15,728 nucleotides of DNA from Flavobacteriaceae bacterium (GCA_029245825.1 JAQWON010000078.1:1-15728); one strand, 5' to 3'. Shown: positions 1-9,234, numbered from the stretch's first letter. Made by a program: numbers and translations. Notes: generated from the letters alone by a model not told the origin.

Positions 1-2
1 GA

Positions 3-1589
3 GGAGCCACTGGAAGTTTAGACGCATCCAATATGTTTAAACCTGCATTGGCGCGAGGAGAAATTCAATGCATAGGTGCCACAACTCTTGATGAATATAG
101 ACAGAATATAGAAAAAGATGGTGCGCTGGAAAGAAGATTTCAAAAAGTACTTGTTGAACAAACAACTGTTAAGGAAACCTTAGAAATTCTTAAGAATATA
201 AAAGAGAGATATGAAAATCATCACAACGTAGTATATTCAGAAAAAGCTATAGAAGCTTGTGTAGATTTAACAGATAGATATGTTACTGACAGATATCTTC
301 CTGATAAAGCAATTGATGCGCTAGATGAAGCTGGTTCAAGAGTACATATTAATAATATGGATGTCCCAGAAGAAATTATAAAGCTTGAAGAGGAGCTTGA
401 CAAAGTTAGAGATGAGAAAAATTCAGTAGTAAGAAAACAGAAATATGAGGAAGCTGCAAAACTTCGTGATGACGAAAAAAGAGTTGAAAGAAAATTAAAT
501 GAAGCTCAGGAAAGATGGCAAGAGGAATCAAAAATGAATCGTATATCAGTTGATGAAGACCATATCGCAGATGTTGTTTCAATGATAACTAATATACCTG
601 TTACTAAAATTGTAAAGAGTGAAAAAAACAAATTAAACAACTTATCAAGTTCTATTGAAAATAAGATAATAGGTCAAAGTGAGGCAGTATCAAAAGTTTC
701 TAAAGCAATACAAAGAAATAGAGCAGGTCTTAAAAACCCAGAAAAACCAATTGGCTCTTTTATATTTCTTGGACCCACTGGTGTCGGTAAGACCCATCTA
801 GCAAAGATACTGGCTAAAGAAATTTTTGATTCGGAGGAAAATCTTATTAGAGTTGATATGAGTGAGTATATGGAAAAATTTGCAATCTCTAGATTAATTG
901 GAGCTCCTCCTGGATAGGTTGGATATGAAGAAGGGGGGCAATTAAGTGAAAAGGTAAGAAGAAGGCCATATTCTGTAATATTATTGGATGAAGTTGAAAA
1001 AGCTCACCCAGATGTCTTTAATATGCTATTACAGGTTCTAGATGATGGATTTCTCACTGATAGTTTAGGAAGAAAAATTAATTTTCAAAATACAATTATA
1101 ATAATGACATCAAATATTGGTGCTCGAGAGATAAAAGATTTCGGCTCTGGAGTTGGCTTTGAAACCTCAACAAGAAAAGCCCAAGCTCCTGAAATTGAAA
1201 GAAACTTAATCAGAAATGCTCTTAAAAAAACATTTTCACCTGAGTTTTTAAATAGAATTGATGATGTAATTATTTTTAACACACTAGAGAAGAAAGAAAT
1301 TGGGAAAATTATTGATTTAGAGCTAAACAAATTATTCACTAGAATAAATAAAATTGGCTACCGACTAGATCTTTCAAAAAATGCAAAAGATTTTATTATA
1401 GAAAAAGGTTATGATAGAAAATATGGAGCGAGACCATTGAATAGAGCAATTCAAAACTACATTGAAGATCTATTGGCCGAAAATGTTGTTGCCAATAAAA
1501 TAAAGGAAGGAGATAATATTCTTCTAGATCACAAAAAAGGAGAAGATAAATTAAATTTTATTGTCAGAAAAAAAAGAATTGGAGCTTAA
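3..1589 (+). CDS. clpC: ATP-dependent Clp protease ATP-binding subunit ClpC, 5'-partial, interrupted by an in-frame TAG
   Basis: AAA+ unfoldase that feeds substrates to the ClpP protease in the cytoplasm. The frame is open from the window edge, reading GATGSLDASN before the first internal ATG at 33, so the true start lies upstream and that ATG is not the start. Visible parts are the end of the first ATPase domain (CIGATTLDEYR, then ALERRFQKV), a UVR-type coiled-coil motif (RKQKYEEAAKLRDDEKR, about 430-490) that points to ClpC rather than ClpB, the D2 Walker A motif GPTGVGKT (771-794), the D2 Walker B motif LLDEVEKAH (about 982-1008), and the C-terminal domain with YGARPLNRAI. A TAG at 915-917 breaks the frame; the same frame resumes at once with VGYEEGGQLSEKV and continues cleanly to TAA at 1589. 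If the stop is real, the product lacks D2 Walker B and all that follows. It could be a nonsense mutation or a sequence error. Confidence 0.93.
915..917 (+). other. In-frame TAG inside clpC at the D2 pore-loop tyrosine codon
   Basis: The sequence reads GAPPG, stop, VGYEEGGQL. In the ClpB/ClpC family this segment is normally GAPPGYVGYEEGGQL, and the missing Y is the aromatic residue of the D2 pore loop that grips substrate. One base change (TAT or TAC to TAG) explains it. No frameshift accompanies it and the downstream codons stay conserved, so it is recent or artefactual. Confidence 0.9.
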
Positions 1590-1715
1590 ACTGTGAATTT
1601 TAAATCATTTATAATACTTTTGCTCCCATGTTTAATGCAGATTTGGTGACAAATTATTCATTTTTCTCATTTTCAAGAGATTCAAGCTCTTTGAATACAT
1701 CACTTTTATCAAATA

Positions 1716-1736
1716 CCCCCATGGGGGGGAACTTTT
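1716..1736 (+). terminator. Possible clpC terminator hairpin
   Basis: A run of five C, then AT, then seven G can fold as a 5-bp all-GC stem with a 3-nt loop, followed after GAA by a short CTTTT tract. It stands out in an otherwise AT-rich gap 127 bp after the clpC stop. A weaker hairpin lies just upstream at 1672-1695 (TTCAAGAG against CTCTTTGAA with one bulge). The T tract is poor, so the terminator call is tentative. Confidence 0.3.
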
Positions 1737-1774
1737 AATTTGTATTTCATAAATATTTATTTTTTATCAATTAA

Positions 1775-1782
1775 TAATTTTG
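1775..1782 (+). promoter_or_regulatory. Candidate -7 box of the thrABC promoter
   Basis: TAATTTTG matches the Bacteroidetes -7 consensus TAnnTTTG exactly and ends 35 bp before the thrA start codon. I see no -33 TTTG at the expected distance; the nearest, at 1739-1742, is too far upstream. The box also lies inside an AT-only inverted repeat (1769-1801), so its role is uncertain. The rest of the 1590-1817 gap holds only hairpins and a chance-like 36-codon ORF. Confidence 0.35.
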
Positions 1783-1817
1783 ATAAAATGACTCATTAAT
1801 TCAGAATTTTTTTTTAA

Positions 1818-4277
1818 ATGAAAGTACTAAAATTTGGAGGTTCATCAATCGCTGACTCAAAATCTATTTCAAATGTTATTGAAATTATAAAAAATAACAC
1901 TGATGAGCTTTGCATAGTAGTGTCAGCTATAGGAAACGTAACAGACCTATTATTAAATTGCTTAAAATTTGCAAAAAGTCAAAAAAAGAATGACTATAAA
2001 ACATTGCTATTAGAAATTGAAAAAATAAATCTTGAGCCGATAAAAAAGTGTATTCCTCTTGAATACCAAAGTAAATCAATAAGTTTTGTAAAAAAACATT
2101 TAAACGAGATAGAATCATTGTTAGATTCAATTTCTTTATGGAAAGAAATAACCAATAAAAATCTCTCAACTATTTCCGGTTATGGTGAAATAATTTCTAG
2201 TTATATAATTAATGAAATATTTAATCATAATGGAATTATATCTCAACATATGGATTCTCGATTATTTATAAAGACAAAATTAGAAGATGGGGTTCAAATT
2301 TTAGATAATGAGCTTACAGGTAAAAAAATTTATGAACATTTTAAATCAAAGAGAGAAAGAATCATAGTAATTCCAGGTTTTATTTCAAGTGACAATAATA
2401 ATGAGATAACAACACTAGGGAGAGGTGGTTCAGACTATTCTGCCTCAATAATCACGGATCATTTAAATGGAGATATTTTAGAAATATGGACTGATGTAAG
2501 TGGTATGTATACAGCTAATCCAAAGATAGTAAAACAAGCTGTTCCGATAAGTAAAATAAGTTATTATGAGGCAATGGAACTCTCATACTTTGGGGCAAAA
2601 GTTATATATCCACCATCAATTCAACCATTAATAAACAAAAAAATACCTTTATTAATTAAAAACACCTTCAATCCAAAACATCTCGGAACAAAAATAAGTG
2701 AAGAATCTTCCAGCAATGAAGTTGTTGTTAAAGGTATTAGTCATATTGATGATGTTAGTCTTATAAATATTGAAGGTAGTGGAATGTTCGGTGTAACTGG
2801 TTTTGCTAAAAGGATGTTTGAAGCATTATCTGAAAAGAACATAAATGTAATCATGATTACCCAAGCTTCATCAGAGCATTCTATATGTGTTGCCGTAAGA
2901 ACTAATTGTGATGAAATTGCAAGAAAAACTATTGATAATAAATTTTCGCACGAAATATCATCAGGTGAAATTAGTCCTTCTCGTATCGAGAGGAATCTGG
3001 TAAATATTGCTGTTGTAGGTGAGGAAATGAAAAATCACCAAGGAATAAGTGGCAAGTTATTTAGCACCTTGGGAAATAATAATATAAATATAAAAGCAAT
3101 TGCTCAAGGAGCCTCTGAAAGAAACATATCAATTATTGTTGATAAGAAAAATCTAAATAAAGCTATAAATTCTTTGCATGAAAAGTTTTTTGAGTCACAA
3201 ATTAAACAACTGAATCTCTTTATAATTGGTGTTGGAAATGTTGGTGGCAGGCTATTAGGGCAAATAAAAATGCAGGAAAATTATCTTAGTGAATTTTTAG
3301 GATTAAAAATAAGGGTGCTTGGTATTTCAAATTCAAGAAAAATGATTCTCAGTAATAGTCCAATCAATCTTTCTAATTGGGGAGGGGAATTAGATCAAAG
3401 TAATGAGTCTGCCGACAAAGAAGCCTTTTTCAGTCATGCGATTAAATTAAATCTTAGAAATAGCATATTTGTAGATAATACTGCAAGTGAATCTATTGCA
3501 AAAGAATATTTAAGATATTTAAAAAATAGCATTGGTGTCGTTACTTGTAATAAAATAGCTGCTGCAGATGTATTGGATAATTATTTGAATTTAAAAAATA
3601 TATCTCGTAAATATGGTAGTTCTTTTCTTTTCGAAACAAATGTTGGAGCTGGTCTTCCAATAATTGACACCTTAAATAATCTTGTAGCATCAGGTGATCA
3701 AATTTTAGAAATCCAAGCCGTTTTATCTGGAAGTCTTAATTTCATTTTTAATAATTTCAAAAAGGGTATTTCTTTCTATGAAGTTACTAAAGCTGCTCAA
3801 AAGAATGGCTTTACTGAACCAGATCCAAAAATAGATTTAAAAGGTATTGATGTAGCAAGAAAAATTTTAATTCTAGCTCGTGAAAGTGGTATTAGTATTG
3901 AATTTGATGAAATTGAAAATAAATCATTTTTACCTAAAGATTGTTTAGATACCACTGATAATGAATCCTTCTTTAACTCATTAAAAGAAAATGATAGTTA
4001 TTTTAATAAACTTCTTAATAACGCTGAGAAGAAAAATTCAAAACTTAAATATGTTGCTACTTTAAAAAATGGAAAAGCTAGTGTTGGTCTAAAAGAAATT
4101 TCAAAAGATCATGATTTTTATAATTTGAAGGGCAGTGATAATATAGTTTTATTCTATACAAATAGATATAAAAATCAACCATTAATTGTTAAGGGCGCTG
4201 GAGCTGGTGGAGAAGTTACTGCTTCTGGTATTTTTGCTGATATAATAAGAATAGGAAGAAGTGATGGAAGAGATTAA
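1818..4277 (+). CDS. thrA: Bifunctional aspartate kinase / homoserine dehydrogenase I
   Basis: Catalyses the first and third steps from aspartate to threonine: phosphorylation of aspartate, and NAD(P)H-dependent reduction of aspartate semialdehyde to homoserine. At 819 aa it has the length of E. coli ThrA. The kinase part shows KFGGSS (5-10), GRGGSDYSA (201-209), the segment WTDVSGMYTANP and FGAKVIYPPSIQP. Two ACT-type regulatory repeats follow at about 310-450 (for example INVIMITQASSEHSICVAV), where threonine feedback inhibition would act in this family. The dehydrogenase part shows the nucleotide-binding GVGNVGG (471-477), VTCNKIA (575-581), ETNVGAGLPII and EPDPKIDLKGIDVARK. The start ATG follows a run of nine T with no Shine-Dalgarno site. 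It is the first gene of an overlapping thrABC operon. Confidence 0.97.
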   Translation: MKVLKFGGSSIADSKSISNVIEIIKNNTDELCIVVSAIGNVTDLLLNCLKFAKSQKKNDYKTLLLEIEKINLEPIKKCIPLEYQSKSISFVKKHLNEIESLLDSISLWKEITNKNLSTISGYGEIISSYIINEIFNHNGIISQHMDSRLFIKTKLEDGVQILDNELTGKKIYEHFKSKRERIIVIPGFISSDNNNEITTLGRGGSDYSASIITDHLNGDILEIWTDVSGMYTANPKIVKQAVPISKISYYEAMELSYFGAKVIYPPSIQPLINKKIPLLIKNTFNPKHLGTKISEESSSNEVVVKGISHIDDVSLINIEGSGMFGVTGFAKRMFEALSEKNINVIMITQASSEHSICVAVRTNCDEIARKTIDNKFSHEISSGEISPSRIERNLVNIAVVGEEMKNHQGISGKLFSTLGNNNINIKAIAQGASERNISIIVDKKNLNKAINSLHEKFFESQIKQLNLFIIGVGNVGGRLLGQIKMQENYLSEFLGLKIRVLGISNSRKMILSNSPINLSNWGGELDQSNESADKEAFFSHAIKLNLRNSIFVDNTASESIAKEYLRYLKNSIGVVTCNKIAAADVLDNYLNLKNISRKYGSSFLFETNVGAGLPIIDTLNNLVASGDQILEIQAVLSGSLNFIFNNFKKGISFYEVTKAAQKNGFTEPDPKIDLKGIDVARKILILARESGISIEFDEIENKSFLPKDCLDTTDNESFFNSLKENDSYFNKLLNNAEKKNSKLKYVATLKNGKASVGLKEISKDHDFYNLKGSDNIVLFYTNRYKNQPLIVKGAGAGGEVTASGIFADIIRIGRSDGRD

Positions 4278-5193
4278 GGTATTTTGCCCTGCAAGTGTAG
4301 CAAACGTTTCTTGTGGTTTTGATGTGCTTGGCTTTTGTTTAGATGGCATTGGAGACGAAATGATTATAAGAAAATCAAAACAAAAAGGTATACAGATTAT
4401 CAAGATAGATGGGCATCAATTAACTTCTAATCCTAAAAAAAACGTTGCAGGAATAGCAATTAATTCATTATTAAATCAATATCAATCTGAATTTGGTTTT
4501 GAAATTGAGATAACTAAGAGGATTAAGCCTGGCAGTGGTATTGGGAGTAGTGCAGCTAGTTCAGCAGGTGCAGTTTTCGCTGCAAATAAAATCTTAGGAG
4601 ATCCAGCTTCTAAAGATGACCTTATAAATTTCGCTATGGATGGTGAAAAATTTGTCAGTGGGAAAGCAATTCCTGACAATGTCTCTCCACTAATTTATGG
4701 GGGTTTTACACTCACACGTTCGATTAATCCAATTGATGTAATTAAATTGCCGGTACCTGATGAACTTGTTGCTGTTATTATTCATCCGCAAATTGAAATT
4801 AAAACTATTCATTCAAGAGAAGTCTTAAAGGAGAATGTCTCAATGGAATTAGCAACTAAGCAATGGGCGAATCTTGCAGGAATGATAAGTGGACTTTATG
4901 AAAATAATTATGATTTAATTTCTAAGTGCTTAGTTGATGAAATTGTTGAGCCTCATAGGTCGTCACTTATTCCTGAATTTTATAATTTAAAAAATAAAGC
5001 AATAGAAGCTGGAGCATTAGGGTGTGGAATTTCTGGTTCTGGCCCCTCTGTATTTGCCTTAACTAAAGGAAGTGAAGTAGCAAATAGAGTTGCTTATGAA
5101 ATGAAAAAAGTATTTACTCCTCATAATATTGAAATTCAGTGTTATATTTCAAAAATTAATCCAAATGGGGTTAAAATTATTTCTTCCAAATGA
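4264..5193 (+). CDS. thrB: Homoserine kinase
   Basis: Phosphorylates homoserine on oxygen with ATP, giving the substrate of threonine synthase. It is a GHMP-family kinase: an N-terminal region with ASVANVSCGFDVLGF, the glycine/serine-rich ATP loop PGSGIGSSAASSAG (about 89-102) and the C-terminal GHMP motif GCGISGSGPS (about 253-262). About 309 aa is normal for the family. I start it at ATG 4264; the GTG at 4261 directly before it would add one residue. The start lies inside the end of thrA (14-bp overlap) and the stop TGA overlaps the thrC ATG as ATGA, so translation of the three genes is probably coupled. Confidence 0.96.
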   Translation: MEEIKVFCPASVANVSCGFDVLGFCLDGIGDEMIIRKSKQKGIQIIKIDGHQLTSNPKKNVAGIAINSLLNQYQSEFGFEIEITKRIKPGSGIGSSAASSAGAVFAANKILGDPASKDDLINFAMDGEKFVSGKAIPDNVSPLIYGGFTLTRSINPIDVIKLPVPDELVAVIIHPQIEIKTIHSREVLKENVSMELATKQWANLAGMISGLYENNYDLISKCLVDEIVEPHRSSLIPEFYNLKNKAIEAGALGCGISGSGPSVFALTKGSEVANRVAYEMKKVFTPHNIEIQCYISKINPNGVKIISSK

Positions 5194-6482
5194 AATACTA
5201 TTCACTGAAGAATACAAAAATTTCGTTAACCTTTTCTGAGGCTCTAAAAAAAGGGCTTTCTGAGGATAAAGGTCTTTTCTTTCCAAGAACAATCCCAACA
5301 CTGCCAAAATCATTTTTTCAAAAAATAATAAAAATGAGTATAAATGATATTGCGCTAGAAATTATCAAACCATATATTGGTGAGTCTATTGATAAAAATA
5401 CTTTGTCGAGAATCATAGAAAGTACTTTAAATTTTAATTTCCCGCTCATTAAGTTATCAAAAAATATTTATACCCTTGAATTATTTCATGGTCCCACTCT
5501 AGCATTTAAAGATGTTGGCGCAAGGTTTATGTCTAGATGCCTAAGTCATACTTTGAAAAATGATGAAAGAATCACAGTCTTGGTTGCTACATCTGGTGAT
5601 ACAGGAGGTGCTGTAGCTAATGGATTCATGGATATTGAAGGAATAGATGTTGTTGTTTTATATCCAAAAAATAAAGTTAGTGATTTGCAAGAGAGACAGT
5701 TTACAACTCTCGGAAAAAATATAAAGGCAATTTCAGTTGACGGGACATTTGATGATTGTCAAAGATTTGTCAAGGATGCTTTTATGGATTTTCAAATTAA
5801 CAATTATTTGAACCTTACCTCTGCAAATTCAATTAATATTGCTAGATGGCTTCCGCAAATGTTCTATTACTTTATTTGTTATAAAAGCCTGTCAAAACTG
5901 AACAAAAAATTAATATTTTCTGTTCCGAGTGGAAATTTTGGAAATTTATGTTCTGGGATACTTGCTAAAAAAATGGGTTTGCCAATTGATCATTTTATCG
6001 CAAGCACAAATATAAACGATGTAGTCCCAAAATACTTAGATACCGGTGTTTATTCTCCTAAAGCTTCCCAAGAAACCATTTCGAATGCTATGGATGTCGG
6101 TGACCCAAGTAATTTTATAAGAATTGAGAAAATATTTAATAATAATTATAAAGAATTAATTAAAAATATTAGTGGTTACAAATTTTCAGATGTTCAAACT
6201 AGAAATGCCATATCAAGTTTATATCATTCGTTTGATTATACGACCGAACCCCATGGTGCAATTGCCTATTTAGGCTTAAATAAATTTATAGAAAACAAAA
6301 ACTCTGATTATTTAGGTGTTTTCTTAGGGACAGCTCACCCAATTAAATTTAGAGAAGTTGTAGAAAACGAAACCAAAACAATAATTAAACTACCTCCCCA
6401 ATTAAAAGGAATATTATCTAAGAAAAAAAAGGCATTGAACGTGAAAAATTTCCAGGAATTTAAATCAATCTTATTAAACTAG
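5190..6482 (+). CDS. thrC: Threonine synthase
   Basis: PLP-dependent enzyme that converts O-phosphohomoserine to threonine and phosphate, the last step of the pathway. The protein is 430 aa. Motifs: the PLP-lysine segment FKDVGARFM with K107 as the likely Schiff-base lysine, VATSGDTGGAVANGF (about 132-146), and SGNFGN (247-252), which holds the cofactor phosphate in this fold. Its start overlaps the thrB stop by 4 bp (ATGA). Its TAG stop shares the palindrome CTAG with the stop of the convergent aminopeptidase gene, leaving no room for a terminator between them. Confidence 0.97.
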   Translation: MKYYSLKNTKISLTFSEALKKGLSEDKGLFFPRTIPTLPKSFFQKIIKMSINDIALEIIKPYIGESIDKNTLSRIIESTLNFNFPLIKLSKNIYTLELFHGPTLAFKDVGARFMSRCLSHTLKNDERITVLVATSGDTGGAVANGFMDIEGIDVVVLYPKNKVSDLQERQFTTLGKNIKAISVDGTFDDCQRFVKDAFMDFQINNYLNLTSANSINIARWLPQMFYYFICYKSLSKLNKKLIFSVPSGNFGNLCSGILAKKMGLPIDHFIASTNINDVVPKYLDTGVYSPKASQETISNAMDVGDPSNFIRIEKIFNNNYKELIKNISGYKFSDVQTRNAISSLYHSFDYTTEPHGAIAYLGLNKFIENKNSDYLGVFLGTAHPIKFREVVENETKTIIKLPPQLKGILSKKKKALNVKNFQEFKSILLN

Positions 6483-8095
6483 TTGATTTCTGGCAAAATA
6501 AATGAATCTAGAGCGCTATCAAGTTTCATGATCTCTTCAATCTCCTCCCATTTTCTAGGAGCTAATCTTGATAAGTTTTCAGGTCCTTTTGAGGTTATTA
6601 AAATGTCATCCTCTATTCTTATACCAATATTCCACCATTTTGGGTCGCAATTACTCCCTTCAGGTATATATATTCCTGGTTCAACAGTAATAATCATTTC
6701 TGGCTCTAATAACTGATAATTACCAGGATCATGAACATCTAGTCCTATATGGTGGGCTACACCATGGGGAAAATACTTTCTAACCTCTCTATACCTCTCA
6801 GACTCATTTAAAGACCCTACTATACCCAATCTTACTAATCCTGATTCGATAACATCGTAGCATGCACGATATATGTCTGAAAATTTAGCACCTACTACAG
6901 CAGCTTTTATTCCCTCTTCCTGGGCCTCATATACAATATCATACAATTCCCTTTGTTCGTCACTATATTTGCCATTAGATGGTATTGTTCGAGTAACATC
7001 TGCAGTATAACCTAAATATTCTGCGCCTACATCCATTAAAACTAATTGGTTATTAAATGCAGTGTCATTATTATCTATATAATGGAGTATACATCCGTTC
7101 CCCCCTGCACCAACAATCGAAGGATATCCCTCATAAGGAACCCCATACTTTTTAAAAACAAATTCATGAATTCCTTGAATTTCACTTTCACTCATTCCAG
7201 GTTTCATAGCCTTCATAACTTCTATTTGACCTATAACTGAGATTGAAACAGCTTTTCTTAAAATTTCTATTTCTTTAGGTGTTTTTCTTTCTCTAAGATC
7301 GGCCATTATTCCTGGAAGTGACTCAACATCAAAATTATAATCCTTAAGTTCAAATGTTGCTCTTTTTTTTATTTCATTATAAAAATCTTCATTCTGAGCT
7401 TCTAAAAAAGCGTTGATGTTTGGATCTTCAAGCAATGACTCATCTCTTTCGATATAAAAATTAATCTCATCTTTTAAAATCTCAATCTTTTCATAATCGA
7501 AATTCTTAATCCTATTATATATTCTATATCTAATTGGATCAAAAGAATCTGGAAAATTTATTTCTTTTTTAAAAAAATTTGTCAGGTCATATAAATCATT
7601 TGGGTCATTTTTAAAGTTTCGAGTGTCATTTTTAAAATCAAAAAGCAGTACGCTATTAAATTTAGAGAATAAATGATTTGCGTCTTTAAAATCTTCTTTT
7701 GAAAAAACTCTATTAAAGTCCATTTTTAAAGCCCCCTCTACTCCTTTTCTCTTACCATCCCACATTTCTCGATAAGCATCCCTTTCCCTAACATATATTT
7801 TCTCATTATAAAATCCAATTTCATCTTTTTGCTTCTCTTTATATATCAATAATACTGCATGAGGTTCTTTCCATCCAGTTAAATAATAAAAATTTGCATC
7901 TTGGTGATAAAGAAAATCAACATCATTTGATCTATTTCTAATAGCTGAACTAAAAAAAACTGCTACACTTTTTTCTGGCATCCTTTTTCTTACCTCATCT
8001 CTTCTTTCTTTATGGAATTGAGAATCTAATTTAGATTCTTGAGAATATAGTGTAGTAAAATTTAATAATAATGCGATAATTGCTAGTCTAAACAT
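6479..8095 (-). CDS. Exported Xaa-Pro aminopeptidase (aminopeptidase P, peptidase family M24B)
   Basis: Metallopeptidase that removes an N-terminal residue preceding proline. The 538-aa protein begins with a Sec signal peptide (hydrophobic IIALLL, likely cut before the Q of YSQES; no lipobox cysteine), so a periplasmic enzyme is expected. An N-terminal aminopeptidase-P domain (for example FYYLTGWKEPHAVLLIY) precedes the pita-bread catalytic domain from about residue 270. All five expected metal ligands are visible: D355 and D366 (MDVGAEYLGYTAD), H448 (HGVAHHIGLDVHD), E472 (VEPGIYIP) and E495 (IRIEDD). Neighbouring H444 and H455 of the family are also present. It is monocistronic in this window, divergent from gcvT and convergent with thrC with a 4-bp overlap. 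Specific substrates are unknown; cytoplasmic PepP homologues lack the signal. Confidence 0.93.
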   Translation of the reverse strand: MFRLAIIALLLNFTTLYSQESKLDSQFHKERRDEVRKRMPEKSVAVFFSSAIRNRSNDVDFLYHQDANFYYLTGWKEPHAVLLIYKEKQKDEIGFYNEKIYVRERDAYREMWDGKRKGVEGALKMDFNRVFSKEDFKDANHLFSKFNSVLLFDFKNDTRNFKNDPNDLYDLTNFFKKEINFPDSFDPIRYRIYNRIKNFDYEKIEILKDEINFYIERDESLLEDPNINAFLEAQNEDFYNEIKKRATFELKDYNFDVESLPGIMADLRERKTPKEIEILRKAVSISVIGQIEVMKAMKPGMSESEIQGIHEFVFKKYGVPYEGYPSIVGAGGNGCILHYIDNNDTAFNNQLVLMDVGAEYLGYTADVTRTIPSNGKYSDEQRELYDIVYEAQEEGIKAAVVGAKFSDIYRACYDVIESGLVRLGIVGSLNESERYREVRKYFPHGVAHHIGLDVHDPGNYQLLEPEMIITVEPGIYIPEGSNCDPKWWNIGIRIEDDILITSKGPENLSRLAPRKWEEIEEIMKLDSALDSFILPEIN

Positions 8096-8136
8096 AGTAA
8101 TTGTAAAAAGTTTGGTATTAATATAATATTTTTATA

Positions 8137-8144
8137 CAAATTTA
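8137..8144 (-). promoter_or_regulatory. Candidate -7 box for the aminopeptidase gene
   Basis: Read on the minus strand the sequence is TAAATTTG, an exact TAnnTTTG match, 41 bp before the aminopeptidase ATG in the 53-bp divergent gap shared with gcvT. No clear -33 TTG is seen upstream, which would fall inside gcvT. For gcvT itself only weak elements are visible on the plus strand (TTTG at 8111-8114 and TATTTTTA at 8127-8134, with poor spacing), so I do not call a gcvT promoter. Confidence 0.4.
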
Positions 8145-8148
8145 GTAC

Positions 8149-9234
8149 ATGAAAAGCATTCCTCTTTTAAATACTCATATAAATCTTGGAGCTAAAATGG
8201 TCCCTTTTGCAGGATATAATATGCCGTTATATTATTCAAGCATTAAAGAGGAGCATCTTGCTGTCAGAAACAATGCTGGGGTTTTTGATGTGTCTCATAT
8301 GGGTGAATTTATAATTGAAGGGGACAACGCAGAGGAGTTGATTCAATATATAAGTAGTAATGATATTTCTAAAATTTCCCCAGGTATGTCCCAATATACT
8401 GTTATGCCAAATGAAAATGGAGGTGTTGTAGATGATTTAATTATATATCAACTAGAGGAAAGAAAATATATGATGGTTGTAAATGCCTCTAATATTGAAA
8501 AAGATTTAGAATGGATTAAAAAACAAAATTTAAAGTTTGGAACAAAAATTCATGACATGTCAAATGAATTTTCACTTTTAGCATTACAAGGGCCTAATGC
8601 TTTAAAAATTATTCAAAATCTTACGGAAGAGAATTTATTTTCTTTAAAATCTTTTGAACATATATCTACAAGTTTTGCTGGTTATAATGATGTAATTATT
8701 TCAAAAACAGGTTATACTGGCTCTGGTGGTGTTGAAATATATTTCCCTTCAATAAATTCAAATGATATATGGAATTCCATATTAAATGTTGAGAATAAAA
8801 ATCATATACTTCCCATAGGATTAGGTGCAAGGGATACACTAAGACTAGAAATGGGATACTGTTTATATGGGAATGAGCTAGATGAAAAGAGGTCCCCTGT
8901 TAGTGCAGGGTTAGAATGGATAATCAAAAGAAATAAAAAATTTATTAACTCAAATAATCTTTTAAAACAAATTGATGAAGGTCCAAAAGAAACGTTAATA
9001 GGTTTTGAGTTGCTAAAGAAGGGTATTCCAAGATCAAGCTATTCAATCTTAAATCAAAAAGAAGAAAAGATAGGAATAGTAACTTCTGGAATGTTCTCGC
9101 CATTGTTTGAAAAAGGTATGGGACTTGGGTATGTTCAAACAAAGGAATTAAAGAATATTAAAAAAATTAAAATAGATATTAGAGGAAAAACTGAGGAAGC
9201 TAAAATAATTAAAATGCCCTTTTATAAAAAATAA
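8149..9234 (+). CDS. gcvT: Aminomethyltransferase (glycine cleavage system T protein)
   Basis: Transfers the methylene unit of the lipoamide-bound aminomethyl group on H protein to tetrahydrofolate and releases ammonia. The 361-aa length is typical. Motifs: LGAKMVPFAGYNMPLYY at the N terminus, FDVSHMGE (46-53), GGVVDDLIIY (91-100) with the catalytic aspartate in the DD pair, SKTGYTGSGGVEIYFP, the folate-site segment LGARDTLRLEMGYCLYGNEL (224-243) and GMGLGYV near the C terminus. The start fits the family N terminus. The gcvH and gcvP partners are not in the window, so gcvT stands alone here. It ends 2 bp from the convergent kdsB stop. Confidence 0.96.
   Translation: MKSIPLLNTHINLGAKMVPFAGYNMPLYYSSIKEEHLAVRNNAGVFDVSHMGEFIIEGDNAEELIQYISSNDISKISPGMSQYTVMPNENGGVVDDLIIYQLEERKYMMVVNASNIEKDLEWIKKQNLKFGTKIHDMSNEFSLLALQGPNALKIIQNLTEENLFSLKSFEHISTSFAGYNDVIISKTGYTGSGGVEIYFPSINSNDIWNSILNVENKNHILPIGLGARDTLRLEMGYCLYGNELDEKRSPVSAGLEWIIKRNKKFINSNNLLKQIDEGPKETLIGFELLKKGIPRSSYSILNQKEEKIGIVTSGMFSPLFEKGMGLGYVQTKELKNIKKIKIDIRGKTEEAKIIKMPFYKK

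Noticed and set aside
915..917. TAG reassigned to an amino acid in this organism
   Set aside because: TAG ends at least five intact genes in the window, each at the expected family C-terminus (thrC, the aminopeptidase, the 10084 gene, rsmD and ppk1).
984..1589. A separate gene starting at ATG 984 after the clpC stop
   Set aside because: That ATG corresponds to the M-like position in the conserved Walker B region, and the 66 bp between the TAG and it also encode conserved ClpC sequence in frame. It is the interrupted end of clpC.
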